A DNA stretch of 41,389 nt. Origin: Entrophospora sp. SA101. Its lineage: Eukaryota > Glomeromycota > Glomeromycetes > Entrophosporales > Entrophosporaceae. Position 1 is the stretch's first letter. Each line of letters starts with the position of its first letter. The notes below the pieces were generated by a model that did no database searches, was not told the origin of the DNA, and was given only the letters and a program-made list of their open reading frames with translations. The translations under genes were made by a program, and so were the position numbers. Of this stretch, positions 1 through 11,606 are shown in pieces. The stretch covers positions 1-41,389 of the forward strand of contig CAUDNR010003924.1 of NCBI GenBank assembly GCA_958430865.1, given 5' to 3'.

Positions 1-106
1 AAACCTATTCCACATAAACATAATAAATCAATTAATTCACGCTTTTCCAAACATAATTGGTGACACTGTAATACATGCAAATTAACATGAATTGTTGTAG
101 AAATAA

Positions 107-355
107 ACTGTCAACGAAATAAACTGTCGACGAAATAAACTTTCGAAGAAATGATTGTCGACGAAATAATTTTCGACGAAATGAACTTTCGACGAAATGA
201 TTGTCGATGAAATGATTGTCGATGAAGTGATTGTCAACGAAATGATTGTCGACGAAATGATTGTCGACGAAATAATTTTCGACGAAATGAACTTTTCGAC
301 GAAATGAACTTTCGACGAAATGATTGTCGATGAAATGATTGTCGACGAAATGAAT
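107..355. repeat. 15-bp minisatellite (GTCGACGAAATGATT-type units)
   Basis: About sixteen degenerate tandem units of 15-16 bp follow one another. The commonest form is GTCGACGAAATGATT, alternating with a variant that reads TTCGACGAAATGAAC. Many units contain the self-complementary hexamer GTCGAC. Because 15 is a multiple of three, the minus strand stays open and would give a periodic Phe-Val-Asp-Asn-His peptide, but base-level periodicity explains that frame better than a gene does. Confidence 0.9.
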
Positions 356-362
356 CAGACCC

Positions 363-502
363 AAGTTTTATTTTATTTTAATGCCCTTATTGATTATTAA
401 TACCAAATGTATACATAAAAGTCAAGGCTAAAGCTTTGAAAGAGTCAAAATCAACCTTAAAGAAGTCTTTTCAAAAGGTTTATATTTTATTTATTATTAT
501 TA
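363..502 (+). repeat. Direct repeat, copy 1 (about 140 bp)
   Basis: This block begins AAGTTTTATTTTATTTTAAT and is nearly identical to 714-854. I see one inserted T in the second copy (ATACATAA versus ATTACATAA) and two substitutions (GGCTAAAG/GGCCAAAG and CTTTTCAA/CTTTGCAA). The copies are 211 bp apart in the same orientation. They could be a local tandem duplication or short terminal repeats of a decayed element; no primer-binding site or element coding sequence is visible between them. Confidence 0.85.
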
Positions 503-713
503 CCAATGTACTTATGACTGATTATTACTGCTATATTTTTTTTTTTGCAAATAAATAGGACAAACTTACATTGTATTGTCTTGAACAAGATCTCTTACTT
601 CCGATTGTTAAATTTACTCTCTAATAAAGAGGAAGCTATTGATTTAATGGAATGGAAGCTAACAATAGATGAAGTTGTAACGTCAAGTTGAAGACAGGTA
701 TAATTTGTATATA

Positions 714-854
714 AAGTTTTATTTTATTTTAATGCCCTTATTGATTATTAATACCAAATGTATTACATAAAAGTCAAGGCCAAAGCTTTGAAAGAGTCAA
801 AATCAACCTTAAAGAAGTCTTTGCAAAAGGTTTATATTTTATTTATTATTATTA
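714..854 (+). repeat. Direct repeat, copy 2 (about 141 bp)
   Basis: This is the second copy of the block at 363-502, in the same orientation, with one inserted T and two substitutions. Immediately after it the sequence diverges (GGTTAG here, CCAATG after copy 1). Confidence 0.85.
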
Positions 855-1228
855 GGTTAGCACTTATTGAACTCTAGATTATGTAATGAAAACGTCATAT
901 AAGTATTTTGATGCCTTTAAAAAATTTTAATAGCAATATTAAATTATTAAATATCTCTTTACATTATTATATCTCAGTATGTACGTACGTGTATTAGTAC
1001 TTATTTGAATTCTGAATTATGTAAAAATGAAAACGCTATATAAATGTTTTAATAGATTTTTCAAAATTACACAAGTTTGAAAGACATGTTTTTGTAGCTT
1101 ACTGAATTTTGACAAACTTAGTATCAAATCCAAAGAAAGCCCGAATTTTAATATGCATTGTATTCAAATTTATATATATTAATATTGATTTTAAAATCAC
1201 AATTTGTGCTGTTGGCATATTATTATGG

Positions 1229-2424
1229 TTTTCCAATTATAATAATAATAAATTCTTTATCTAATAATATACCTTAAATATCGTTAATAACTATAAATAT
1301 TTTATTTGCATGTAATATTAATCTATTTAGCAATATCCTTTCTTCTATTTCGTCTATTAACAAGATAAAATATTTGATATCATTACACTTCACTCACTGA
1401 AAATATGTATGCAAAGTAGTATATAGAATAGAAGGAATATATTGATTCTTGTGACTGCAAATTCATTAATATTTGTAAATACCAAATATTTACATGATTC
1501 TTTTTGATGAAGCATTGATGTCTTCAGCAATCAAGCTTTGCTACATGTAAACATGGGATAAAAGGCCATATTAAGTTTTGAATAAATGATGAATGTCTAT
1601 AGCTGAATAATCCCTGAAATCTTTGTGATGTAATGTTCACTTTGTCTGGTCTTGTTGCAGTATGCCCCATATAGCAGTGTTATTAACTCAAAATTGCCTT
1701 TTCATGGTATATTTCTTTTCTATTGAAAACTCCCGTGTATGGATGAGGAACCACCAAGATGCTAACTGTGAACTACAAAGTCAAAGAAAAAACCCTGTCA
1801 AAATATTGATTGACCCTTTGCAAGAGCACAGCTGACAAGCTTGGGGTGATCTCATGAAGAAATAATCTATGTACATGACTCCAAACTTACAATCTATACT
1901 GATTATAAGTGAAAGTAAATACAATAAATACAGTGACATCGCAATTCCAGTGATTCATCAGGTTTTGAATCAGATCCTAGTTCCAATTTCCGTCTGGATT
2001 GTATCATTCCATTTCCATGAAACTCGGGTCACTTGACTCATTTTGGAACTAAATTAATACTGGTCATAATTCGTGGTAGCTATAACAATAATTTGAGGAT
2101 CAGATCCCCCATATGATGATTTCTTGTTATTGACATGTGTGCAAATTATCTGGAAATAAAAATAATTCATAATATATTTTTTTTTTCGTAAAGGAAACCA
2201 ATTATTCTGTTACATCATAAAAAGTCTAATTTATTCAACAATTTACAAGTTTACTGATATGCTTTAAATCATGAAATTTTTTGAGTAAGCTGATTATTTT
2301 ATTTGTTTATTAATAACAATAATTGTTAAAAATTTTTTATGCAATACTGACTTGTGGTACTTTGCGCTAATATGTATAAAAAAAAGAATAACTGAATTAA
2401 GATTTAATATTAATTTCTCATTTT
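1229..2424. other. Intergenic stretch at the outer edge of the left arm
   Basis: This stretch lies downstream of the pseudogene at 2425-3784 and contains no open frame or RNA gene I can support. It is AT-rich; the least AT-rich part (about 1740-2110) looks like unrelated intergenic or old repeat sequence that I cannot classify. Its mirror copy is 40110-41305. Confidence 0.5.
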
Positions 2425-3784
2425 TTAATTTATCATATGTATTATACCATTATAGGCACTTGGAATACTATTAATACAGCTATTTCGTAAACGGAAATAA
2501 ATATCATTGCCAGAACTAAGGATAGATAAGTGAGAAGGATAACAATGAATTGCACATTCATAATCATTATTATTAAAGTTTAGTATTGGTATCACTTCAA
2601 TTAATAATATTAAAAACAAAACCTACTATTGTATTTTTATATTGACTTCCATTCCAATCAAGTGGATTATAGCAACCAAAAATTTGATCTGAATTTTGTA
2701 ATCTTCCATCTACAAGGGTTTTATTGACATTATCATGTTCCTGATAAAATGTTTTTGCATCCAAACCATCTCTGTCATAATACAATATAAAAGCTTAAAT
2801 TTATATCTAACTTCCTCGAATAAAGTATATAGCAGAGTTTTCTATCAATCCAACTTGCAAGAAGCAAGATAATTTTTTGGTTGTTTCAAATTTTGGAATT
2901 AATGATTCAAATTTTCGATTTCTAGATTGTAGTAAATTTAAAGTTGGTGCTTCATCAGAAACTATATAATAATTTCCACATTGCTCTAAGAAATAGCATT
3001 AGATATGGCATGATTTTGTAAAAAATATCCTTGTTAGCAATGCCCTGAAATCTAATTAATGTAACGAATTCTTTTAATCTGTTTCCTAGATCAACGAAGT
3101 TTTGTGATGACCAATATCATTATTATTATTATTGATTTCTGGATGTTTTGCCAATCCCCATTAAGAATATTTTCCCAACTTCTATCTCATCAACAACAAA
3201 TTTGTCTCTTTTAAGAATTTCCAACAAGATTGATTTCTTCAATGATTCAGATTCACTTGATTAAAATAGCTTTTTACTGTCATTATAAATTTCTTCTAAT
3301 GAATAACTTTAATTTTCATTCGCATAAATTAATTAAATTAGAACCGTAACCAGATTTTCTTTTATATAATCTTGGTGATTTTCAATAAGTATTTCGTTGT
3401 GTGTTTGTAAAGTGATCAAAGATCAAGCTCATCAACAACTCTAATGCATTAACCCTGACATAATTATTAAATTCGATTTTACAAGTATACAAAATCTAAT
3501 AAATAAATGTTATTATACATTCATTTGATAATAATAATTTCAAAATATAATTAAATTAATCACTTGGCTTTTAAAAACCAATTCATCGACATTTGCCATT
3601 GTAAGAATGTAATACCAGTTTTACGTTGTTGCATTGTTTAATGCATTTTTAAAATACAAGCAACGAGCTTGTAAAATAGATGAATTTCATTTAAATTTGG
3701 TTCTTCACAACATTGATAATTATCTTTTGAATCCAATAATCCTTGAAAGTCGTTGAAATGTTCTGTTAATAATGTTGTATCCAT
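2425..3784 (-). pseudogene. Decayed BTB-BACK-TLDc gene (left copy)
   Basis: Read on the minus strand from an ATG at 3784, this is a broken relative of the intact BTB-BACK-TLDc gene at 8953-10832. The start resembles a BTB domain (LTEHFNDFQGLLDSKDNY), but a stop follows after 48 codons. A BACK-like stretch (SLKKSILLEILKRDKF) and a TLDc-like stretch (YYDRDGLDAKTF, then GCYNPLDW) follow in different frames, and a last piece ends at 2425. The order of pieces fits the full-length family, so the gene decayed by stops and frameshifts rather than by truncation. It lies head to head with the KAT14-like gene, with 186 bp between starts. Its exact copy is 38750-40109; identical lesions in both copies show that decay came before duplication. 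Confidence 0.8.
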
Positions 3785-3970
3785 TTATCTTTATTGTAAG
3801 AAAATTTGTTCTGCTGTTACACCTGACAGGACCAGAGGTTACTATTACATCCTTAAATGGCTAAAGCTCGACTTGAAATTTTTTAAGATGATCTTTCCAT
3901 AAAAGTAGTGGGTATGATCTAATGTTTGAAAAAAATTTTCCTTAAAAATATAAACGCGTTTTTACAAATA

Positions 3971-6317
3971 ATGTTTATAAAGAAAAGAAGAGGCAGACCA
4001 AGCTCACAAGATAAGCGGATACTGGCTTTATTTAACAAACTTCCTGTTCCATCACAATGCAACTTTGAAGAATGGTTTGATCCAGAAAAACGTTTTCCCG
4101 AGATTTTTGCTGAAAGGGATAATAACAGATCAGATAGCATTAATAATAATAATGAAGAAAAAGAAGAAGTGAATGCAGTAAGTAGCCTCAAAAGTTGAGT
4201 TTATTTTACTTGTATATAATACTATTGGCAGTTAATTAGTAAATATTTAAAATATTTTGAATGATCTATATAATTTTATACATTAGGAAGATCAGTTGAA
4301 TAATGATGCAAATAATATAATGTTAGCTGAAAGTGCTAATTCATCTACAAATGCTACACCTATTATTGATAATAATAATAATGTGGATATTGATTCAACT
4401 CCAAAATCTTCAATAACAACAACGCCTATTCGATTAAGAATTACAACTCGTAGTGTTATGAATAATGAGAGGCCAATAACAGTAAGAAGACTACAATGAT
4501 AATTGCGCCGATGATTTACTACAAAAAAAATTATAATAACATGTTAATAATAATAAATTATGTTTTATAGTTTTCACCAGAAACACCATCAAAACCGCCA
4601 AGAAAAAGAAAAATATATCCTCTTGATGAAAAAGAAGAAGAAGCCCTTTTATCAAGGTTAGAACATGCCGCTTCTATTCGTCCTCTTAACCCAAAAGCAA
4701 ACAGGTTAAAAAGAAAGTTGCTATTAAGAAAAGTAAAATTATTATTATCGCTATCATTATTATTATCACTATTATTATTTATCAATATTGACATATTTAA
4801 TAAATTAATTAGTATGTCTAATTATCAATTATCATATTTTTTTAGTGGAAACGAAATTTAGGATTAGAGAATTTTGATATAGACTCAAAAGTTTCGGATC
4901 AGATGAGATCATCGCCAGATATTAAAATACTGGTTCCTATAGAAACACGGGAAGAAGAGGATGAGTTAAATGATGATAATTATGTTAATAATGTTAAAGA
5001 TGAAGGTAGCGGCGGTGAAAAGAATGACGAAACTGCTTCTATTAAGGAATTTGAAGTAAATGATTTCAATCATAATAATAATATGGAGAAAAAGGATGAA
5101 GAGGTGAGCTAAAGCAATTTGATTGATTGATTTTTTTAATAGATAATAATATTAAAAATGATCATATATTTATAAGTTAGTCTCTTTATTTTAAATAATT
5201 AATTAATTTATATAGAATTCTATTACAAATACACCTTACAAAAATTCATTTGCATCAAGATTATATGGTAATCCTCGACTTTCATCATCGTTTACATCGT
5301 TACCTTATATATATAGGGATTATGAAACTATACCGCCAAAATTGAAATTATTAAATGATATTGTCAAATATGCTAATAGGTTACGCATTATTTACATGTT
5401 ATTAAGTAGTTTACACTGAAAAGAATTAATTTATTTATTTATTTAAATTTTCATCCTTTTAGAAATGATCCGGATTGGATTCCTCCACCTTCTTATCCAA
5501 TTGATTATTGTTATTTTCAAAAAGAACATTTAAACCAAGTCAATGATCTATTACAAAAAAGCTTTTGGCCTGAAATTGAAGGTACAAGTTAATAGAGCTT
5601 ATTTATAATTATTATTTGTAAAATAATTTTATCATCAATCAATTTATTATTATTATTGTCCACATAATTTATCAGTTTCAGAAAATCTACAATTCCCAGA
5701 ATTTAGCGTAATTGCTCTGTATAAAAGATTAGTAATTGGATGTGGATTTATGACGCCAGAAGTATATACAACATATTTTGTTGTTGCTCCTGGTTGGGAA
5801 AAATCTGGAATTGGAAAGTAAGTAATAATTAATTAATGAGTGGATTAGATTGTTAATAATTTATTAAATTATTATTTTTCAAATAAATGTTAGATTTATG
5901 CTTTATCATTTAATACAGGTTGGTTCGTTATCCTTTTGACTAATGTTTCACATTCATTAATTTACAAATTTTTTTTATTGAAAAATTAGACAAATATTGG
6001 AAATGATATAAAACTCCAAGTATCAACCAACAATCCAACAACGGTAACTACACATCCTTTATCATCATTGTCATTGTCATTGTCATTGTCATTGTCATTG
6101 TCATTGTCATTGTCATTACTATTATTATATTATTTCAAATACACAATAATAATTTACTAAATATATATAATTAAAGATTCTTTATCAAAAGTTGAGATCT
6201 AAGCCAGAAGAGTTTATTATTAATTTTCATGATGATTTTAATGACAATAAACATTTGATAACGGATGATGGAAGTTTAAGATGTAAAAATGCATTTTTTG
6301 TAAGATTTAAAAGATGA
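3971..6317 (+). CDS. KAT14: KAT14/ATAC2-like GNAT histone acetyltransferase (left copy)
   Basis: Ten exons give 488 residues: 3971-4177, 4287-4481, 4571-4732, 4846-5103, 5216-5379, 5463-5581, 5676-5817, 5894-5918, 5990-6043 and 6177-6317; all junctions are GT-AG and keep frame. The C-terminal part (about 340-488) is a GNAT fold that resembles animal KAT14 (CSRP2BP, ATAC2), a subunit of the ATAC acetyltransferase complex. Matching stretches include IDYCYFQKEHL, FPEFSVIALYKR, the acetyl-CoA-binding motif around WEKSGIGK (residues 409-416) followed by FMLYHLIQ, and the ending CKNAFFVRFKR. Two upstream blocks also match: LNPKANRLKRKLLLRK and YRDYETIPPKLKLL. Visible differences are a short N-terminus without the long animal N-terminal region and Asn/Ser-rich linkers. 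An RRGRPSS stretch near the start resembles an AT-hook. The first ATG in the open frame is at 3971; upstream exons cannot be excluded. Expected to act in the nucleus. Confidence 0.88.
6065..6112 (+). repeat. (TCATTG)8 microsatellite in KAT14-like intron 9
   Basis: Eight perfect TCATTG hexamers followed by a partial unit lie in the intron between 6043 and 6177. The mirror copy at 36422-36469 has the same number of units. A hexamer run of this type should mutate quickly, so equal length supports very recent duplication or an assembly origin for the second arm. Confidence 0.9.
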
Positions 6318-8952
6318 CAGGACAGGTTGGATCCTTTTTTTGCAAAAAAATTATTTTCATTTTAATTTAATATAAATAAAAAAATTGCAAGTAATATTAA
6401 TAATGTCAAGTTTCAATATATTATCACTCTTTTTTTCATATACGAAGAGAAAAAAATTTTTTTTAACAACTTTTACTCGTTCTTTTTTTTTTCAATAGAC
6501 CATATTAGGCTATTGCTATTGTTGTGATCATTAATTAACCTGATTTTTCTACAAATGGGTAGCTAAAAATCTAATTCTTGTTTAAAAAAAAAATCTTTTT
6601 TTTGACAACTTGGCATAATCCTGTTCGATTCTTGTTTATAAATTTTTTTTTTTTTTTTGATAACGTAAAAAATTTAAATTATTTACAATGCACACAACCT
6701 CCCCGTTTTATCATTAAGTGGAAACTTGGCATCGTCGATTCTTGTTTTTAATATTTTTTACTTGCAAATTTGAAATGTAACACGTGATCCGAATCCAAAA
6801 AGAATATTATTATTTATTAAAATTAAATATAACAATTTAGGATCTTGTACAAGTTAGAAATGTCATAGTAATATATAGCGATTACATTTCCGATCTGTGT
6901 AACCAATCTCTACAATTCAAACACCATCCATCATAAGTTATTATAGCATCCTCTCTAGGTAAAGTTATTCAAAACAGTATTACTTTTCACTTTAAAACTA
7001 AGATATTTCTCCAATATTACCTTTATAAATTTGATGGGTGGTTGAGAAGATGTAAAATATTATAAGCTTTCATATGGGAATCAGAGAAAATGGCAAAAGA
7101 CCAAAAAAAACAATAAAATTTTGGGATAAAATTATTTACCAGTACCGAAAAATAAGCTTTCCAGTGACAAATAACAATTTTCTATAAAAGCGTGACAATT
7201 AATATAATGAATTGTGGGTGACAAACCATTAAAAAAAGGGAAATGTCATAGGGCGCTATCTTTCGGGACTTTACGGTATGCAAACAAATAGGGAAAAAAG
7301 TATGGGCAAGAGATCATCAGTCATAATGACCAAAAAAGAGATAATTAATTTCCAAATGCAGCAAAAACTTTTATCACTAAGGCTTTTCTCCGAGTAAAAT
7401 TAAGGTTTGTGGCTAATTTTATCATATGGACGGGTTTTGGAAATTGGGGTGTAAGCATTCATTACCAGTCATTTCTTAGATAATAGTCTGCGCCAATATT
7501 TTTATGGGTTTAAGCTATTGCAATGAAACTTTTGTCTATTACGATACGCTAGATTTTCTTTAAAAAAAGATTACTAAGTAACATTGTTCGAATGTATGAA
7601 AAGATTTAAAATTCAAACGTTTGATCACCAAAATTTCGGAAAAAACACTTGAAAATCGTTTGCGTGACAAATCTTCTGAGTGAATGATTGATTATTCCGT
7701 CATTTTTTTTTTTGCTTCTATGTTACATTTATTAAGGGGATTGAGACCACGCGACAAAATTTTAAATTAAATATTTCAAATTCAGTTAAAAGCCATTATT
7801 TATTTAAATTTCATTCAATCCCTATTATAATTGACCAATTTGATGGCTGAATCAAAACAGTTAATAAATTCTTTACATATATATACATAAATCCCTTAGC
7901 ATCGGCCGGGATTAAAGTTTATATTTAGTAAACACCGATTTTTTTTTTATTTTAAAGCAATCAGATAATAATAATAAATAACAATAAAAATTGATATTAT
8001 ATTATTATTATCATTAATCAAAGACTTTTGGTTGATACTATTTAAAGTAATAGACGGTGAGTGTGAATTGAGTCACGTGAGTAGACAATATTATTATTTG
8101 ATCTACATCATGTTCGTAAAAGATTTTTAATACTAATACTTATCACAGTTGACTCAAAAACAGCCAATTAAATTGTAAGTTTTCTTATCTTAATGAAATT
8201 AATAAATTAATCAATTAGGAAATGATAAATTACTTTTCATTTTATAAAAAAAAAAATTTTTTTTGATAGGTTTTCCCTTTCCTTTTTCTTCATTTTCCTT
8301 GTTTTCTTTCCCACTATTATTATACATCAATGATAAAGCAAATGAATGTGATAAAATAATCATACCACGACAGTTGTTATTGTTATTTTTATTTTTATTG
8401 TTATTGTTATTAATTTATTATTATATAATTATATAAAAATGCTTTTATTAAAAAAAAAAGCCGTAGATTTCTACTAGTTTTATTTTAGTCTGTCAAATAC
8501 AATGGAATATATACATATTCGGTATATATTTTTAATATCAACATTACCATTAGTATATAAATACTCGTGATGTGAATTTTTTTCAAAAAAAACCGCGAAA
8601 CATTATTTTTTATAAGATTTTTTACACCTACTCTGTCATTTTTAAATTAAATTACTATTTTTTAATTTATTATAATTATCTTTTATATAAAGAAAATTAG
8701 TAATTTAATTAACGTGTAAAACACCAATTCAACAATAATACTCATCAATTTATTATCATAAATCCATCATAATTTAATGATAGTTTTTTTTCAATCATAC
8801 ATTCACATTCTTTTCATTCACGAATGTCATTTTGTTTTTCAATTCGCAACTTATTGACCTTAATCATTTTTACAAAGCTATCTTACAACGTTCATTATTC
8901 CTTTCTAGAACCTTTTCTCGTCATATCTGTACTCATACTCGTAATTGTAGCA
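6318..8952. other. Intergenic region between KAT14-like and BTB-TLDc genes
   Basis: About 2.6 kb of AT-rich DNA with many long A and T runs and no open frame I can support. A motif of about 35 bp occurs twice (near 6605-6640 and 6723-6756: ACTTGGCAT ... TCGATTCTTGTTT), which suggests a small local duplication. A TATA-like stretch (TATATAAATA, about 8554-8563) could belong to the promoter of the following gene. An in-frame ATG at 8824 could extend that gene by 43 mostly hydrophobic residues. Confidence 0.5.
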
Positions 8953-10217
8953 ATGCAAGAAAATCAAAAATTTATCCCACGTCTTTTAACCGATCTAAAG
9001 AAATTGTATCATGGTGATGTAGAAGGCGATGTGTTAATAAAAGTTGGCAAAGAGCCTGATGAAGTTAAAGAATACCAAGTCCATTCTTTCCTTATGAAAG
9101 CAAGATCTAATTATTTTAACGCGGCTTTATCAAACAAATGGAACGAAACAACAATACCAATTAACAATGATGATGGCGAAAATGCACAAGGTGGAAATAC
9201 AAAGGATGCAAAGATTGTATTCAAAAAACCAAATATAAAGCCAAAGATATTTGATGCATTATTCTCGTAAGCTTTTTATATATGATAAGTGAAAAAAAAT
9301 TGTATATAAATATCGATTGACTAATTATCATCTCATACATTAGATATATTTACATTGGCGAGGTTGATTTGACAGATTATGATGGATTTATGTTAATAGA
9401 ATTGTTGGAAGCTGCTGATGAATTATTGATGAATGATGAATTGGTGTTACACGTACAAAAATATTTAAGAGACACGAAAACCGATTGGATTCAAGAAAAT
9501 CTTTTCAAGTTTCTAAAAAAAATTTTTTTATATGATCATGAAACTTTCGAGTCGTTAAGAAACTATTGCATAACAATTCTATTACAAAATCCTCAAAGTT
9601 TTTTTGATTCCGAAGAGTTTTTAAACAGTGATAGAATTTTTCTATACCAATTATTAAAGAGAGATGATCTAGATTTGGAAGAAGTTGAAATTTGGAACTA
9701 TTTAATAAAATGGGGAAAGCATCAATTTAAAACATTTCTTGATGAAAATAACGACAATGATGATGATGATAATAATATCGAGAATAAAGATGATAGCATT
9801 GAAAATATTGAAAATAGTGATGATGATGTTAATGATGGCAACAATAATCATAATATTCGTGTTTATGTCGATAAATTGGATGGATGGACACACGAAGATT
9901 TTTATAATTTTGAAATCATTTTGCACGATCTAATTCCACTAATACACTTTTTTAAAATATCACCACAAGATTTCTATTTGCACGTTTATCCTTATCACGA
10001 AATTCTACCTAAAATGTTACTCGATGATTTATTAGGCAGTTATCTATTACCAAACTATATTCCAAAGCAAATGAAACTACTCTTCCCAAGAAAATCGCCA
10101 GTCGATTCGAAAATTATCACACTTAAGCATTCAATCATAATCGAACAATGGATCGATAAAGAAGATGTTAACAACAATACTATTATAAACAATTATTGGA
10201 ATAGTTTAAATACACAG

Positions 10218-10253
<36 letters not shown>

Positions 10254-10832
10254 ACAACAACGACAACATTACTTACTAATTATAATAACATTAATAGGTA
10301 TGATTGGTCGTTATTGTTTCAAGGTAGCAGAGATGGATTTAGTGGAAAAGTATTTCATGAGAAATGTAATGATAAAGGTCCAACTGTTGTCGTAGTGAAG
10401 ATTCGTGGTACCGCGGAATTGGTGGGCGGTTATAATCCAATTGATTGGTGCTCTCCCACCATTTATAAAACTTTCGAGAAAGACAGTTTCATTTTTTCAC
10501 TCGGATCATCGCATAAGATCGATAAAGCGATCATTAGTAGGTTATTACCTGAATCTGTCGACACACGATTCTTTCAAAAATCCACTACTGGTCCAATGTT
10601 CGGTAATCATGATTTATATATTTCTGATGAATGCAATAGCAATGTAAGTAGCAGAGAATTTATTTTTATTTTGCATGTAAGTGTGAATATACAAGTGATT
10701 TAATGATTTTTCCTTTTTTTTTTGCAGTATTTGTCTATGCATAAGAGAGAAAATTATGCTCGTAGGATACGTGAACACGGTCACTTCCTGGTTGAAGATT
10801 ATGAAGTGTTTAAAGTCACCAAAAAAATCTAA
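8953..10832 (+). CDS. BTB-BACK-TLDc protein (left copy)
   Basis: Three exons (8953-9266, 9344-10643, 10728-10832) give 572 residues with consistent phases. The BTB fold is at about 15-135 (GDVLIKVGKEPDEVKEYQVH, then FLMKARSNYFNAALSNKW), BACK at about 155-245 (YLIKWGKHQ near its end), and TLDc at about 360-572 (LLFQGSRDGFSGKVFHEKC, GGYNPIDW, and FLVEDYEVFKVTKK at the C-terminus). BTB-BACK proteins often serve as Cullin-3 adaptors, and TLDc domains occur in oxidation-resistance (OXR1-like) and V-ATPase-interacting proteins; the substrate here is unknown. An Asp/Asn-rich insert interrupts the region after BACK (about 238-273), and a run of 12 Ser (about 395-406) comes from TCA repeats. I chose Met at 8953 because the BTB fold starts just after it; an in-frame ATG at 8824 would add a hydrophobic stretch unusual for the family. 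Convergent with the RhoGEF gene. Confidence 0.9.
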
Positions 10833-11606
10833 TTATGTTATGGTTTATCGTTATATTTTTCTTATATTTTATATTTTAAATGTATTATTTTTTAATTTAT
10901 ATGTTATTCTTAAATACCTTTTTTTATGCCAACGAGAAAAATAAATATAATATATGCCTTTTTGATTCTTATTTTAAGAATTAAAAATTTAAATTATGGG
11001 TAATTCACCATTTGCATCAGCACAGTTATTGAACTTATTTAAATCCTTGAAATCGGTATCTTTTCCGCAATTGAAATGAGTTATAATCAGTGCACAGAGC
11101 TTTTCTGTATGGTCTAGAAGAAGATATTAATTTGAAGTTTTTGAAGTATGATGCCTTCAGAAAGCTGTGACATCAATTGATGCCAGAAATTCAAATTTTA
11201 ATAATAAACAATTATTGTTCACTTATATTTAAAATTGATTAATACAATGTTTATTGGTTTTTCCTTCCAAGCACATATATACGCACAATGTATATTTCCA
11301 ATATATAACAATGTATGTATGTATATATATAATATAAATATAAATTGTTTACTGTTATTTTTCCCAAAAAAAAAGTTTTTGGGTATGTATGTAAATGTAA
11401 AAAAAATGTATTAGATTAAAAAAAAAAATAAATCAAAAATAAATAAATGCGTTGAAATAAATAATCTAATTTATTTATATACATGATAATTCTAATTAAT
11501 TATAAAAGTATAAAGACAATAAATATATAAAATAACAAATATATAAAATATATTAATATAAATAATATAAAAAAATAAAAAATAAAACAGTCCCTTTCTG
11601 TATATT
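10833..11606. other. Convergent 3' intergenic region
   Basis: This spacer separates the stop codons of the BTB-TLDc gene (+) and the RhoGEF gene (-). It contains AATAAA-like signals on both strands and long A/T runs, as expected for two converging 3' untranslated regions. No further gene is visible. The mirror copy is 30928-31701. Confidence 0.6.

Larger units (their letters stand above)
1..1228. other. Unique left flank outside the inverted duplication
   Basis: This non-genic flank has no counterpart on the right side of the window. It holds a 15-bp minisatellite near its start (about 107-355), a duplicated block of about 140 bp (363-502 and 714-854), and a second, more diverged repeat pair (about 863-928 and 999-1068). 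An apparent open frame across 32-364 on the minus strand is only the translation of the minisatellite. I recognise no gene. Confidence 0.6.

Noticed and set aside
32..364. Open frame of 110 codons on the minus strand with a Phe-Val-Asp-Asn-His repeat
   Set aside because: It is the translation of a 15-bp minisatellite; a repeat length divisible by three keeps the frame open without selection.
363..854. The 140-bp repeats as long terminal repeats
   Set aside because: Only 211 bp separate them, with no primer-binding site, polypurine tract or retroelement coding sequence.
3926..4198. Longer reading starting at 3926 for the KAT14-like gene
   Set aside because: Position 3926 is TTG, not ATG; the first ATG in frame is 3971, and the frame beyond 4177 is intron.
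6615..6640. tRNA-like B-box GTTCGATTC
   Set aside because: The bases on either side do not pair into a T-stem and no A-box or anticodon arm is visible at the right distance.
8824..8952. N-terminal extension or signal anchor for the BTB-TLDc protein
   Set aside because: BTB proteins of this family normally start just before the BTB fold and lack membrane segments; the 43 added residues look like translated AT-rich leader. Kept only as an alternative start.
9702..9933. Hydrophobic small frames on both strands in the middle of the BTB-TLDc gene
   Set aside because: They are shadows of the Asp/Asn-rich codons of the real exon.
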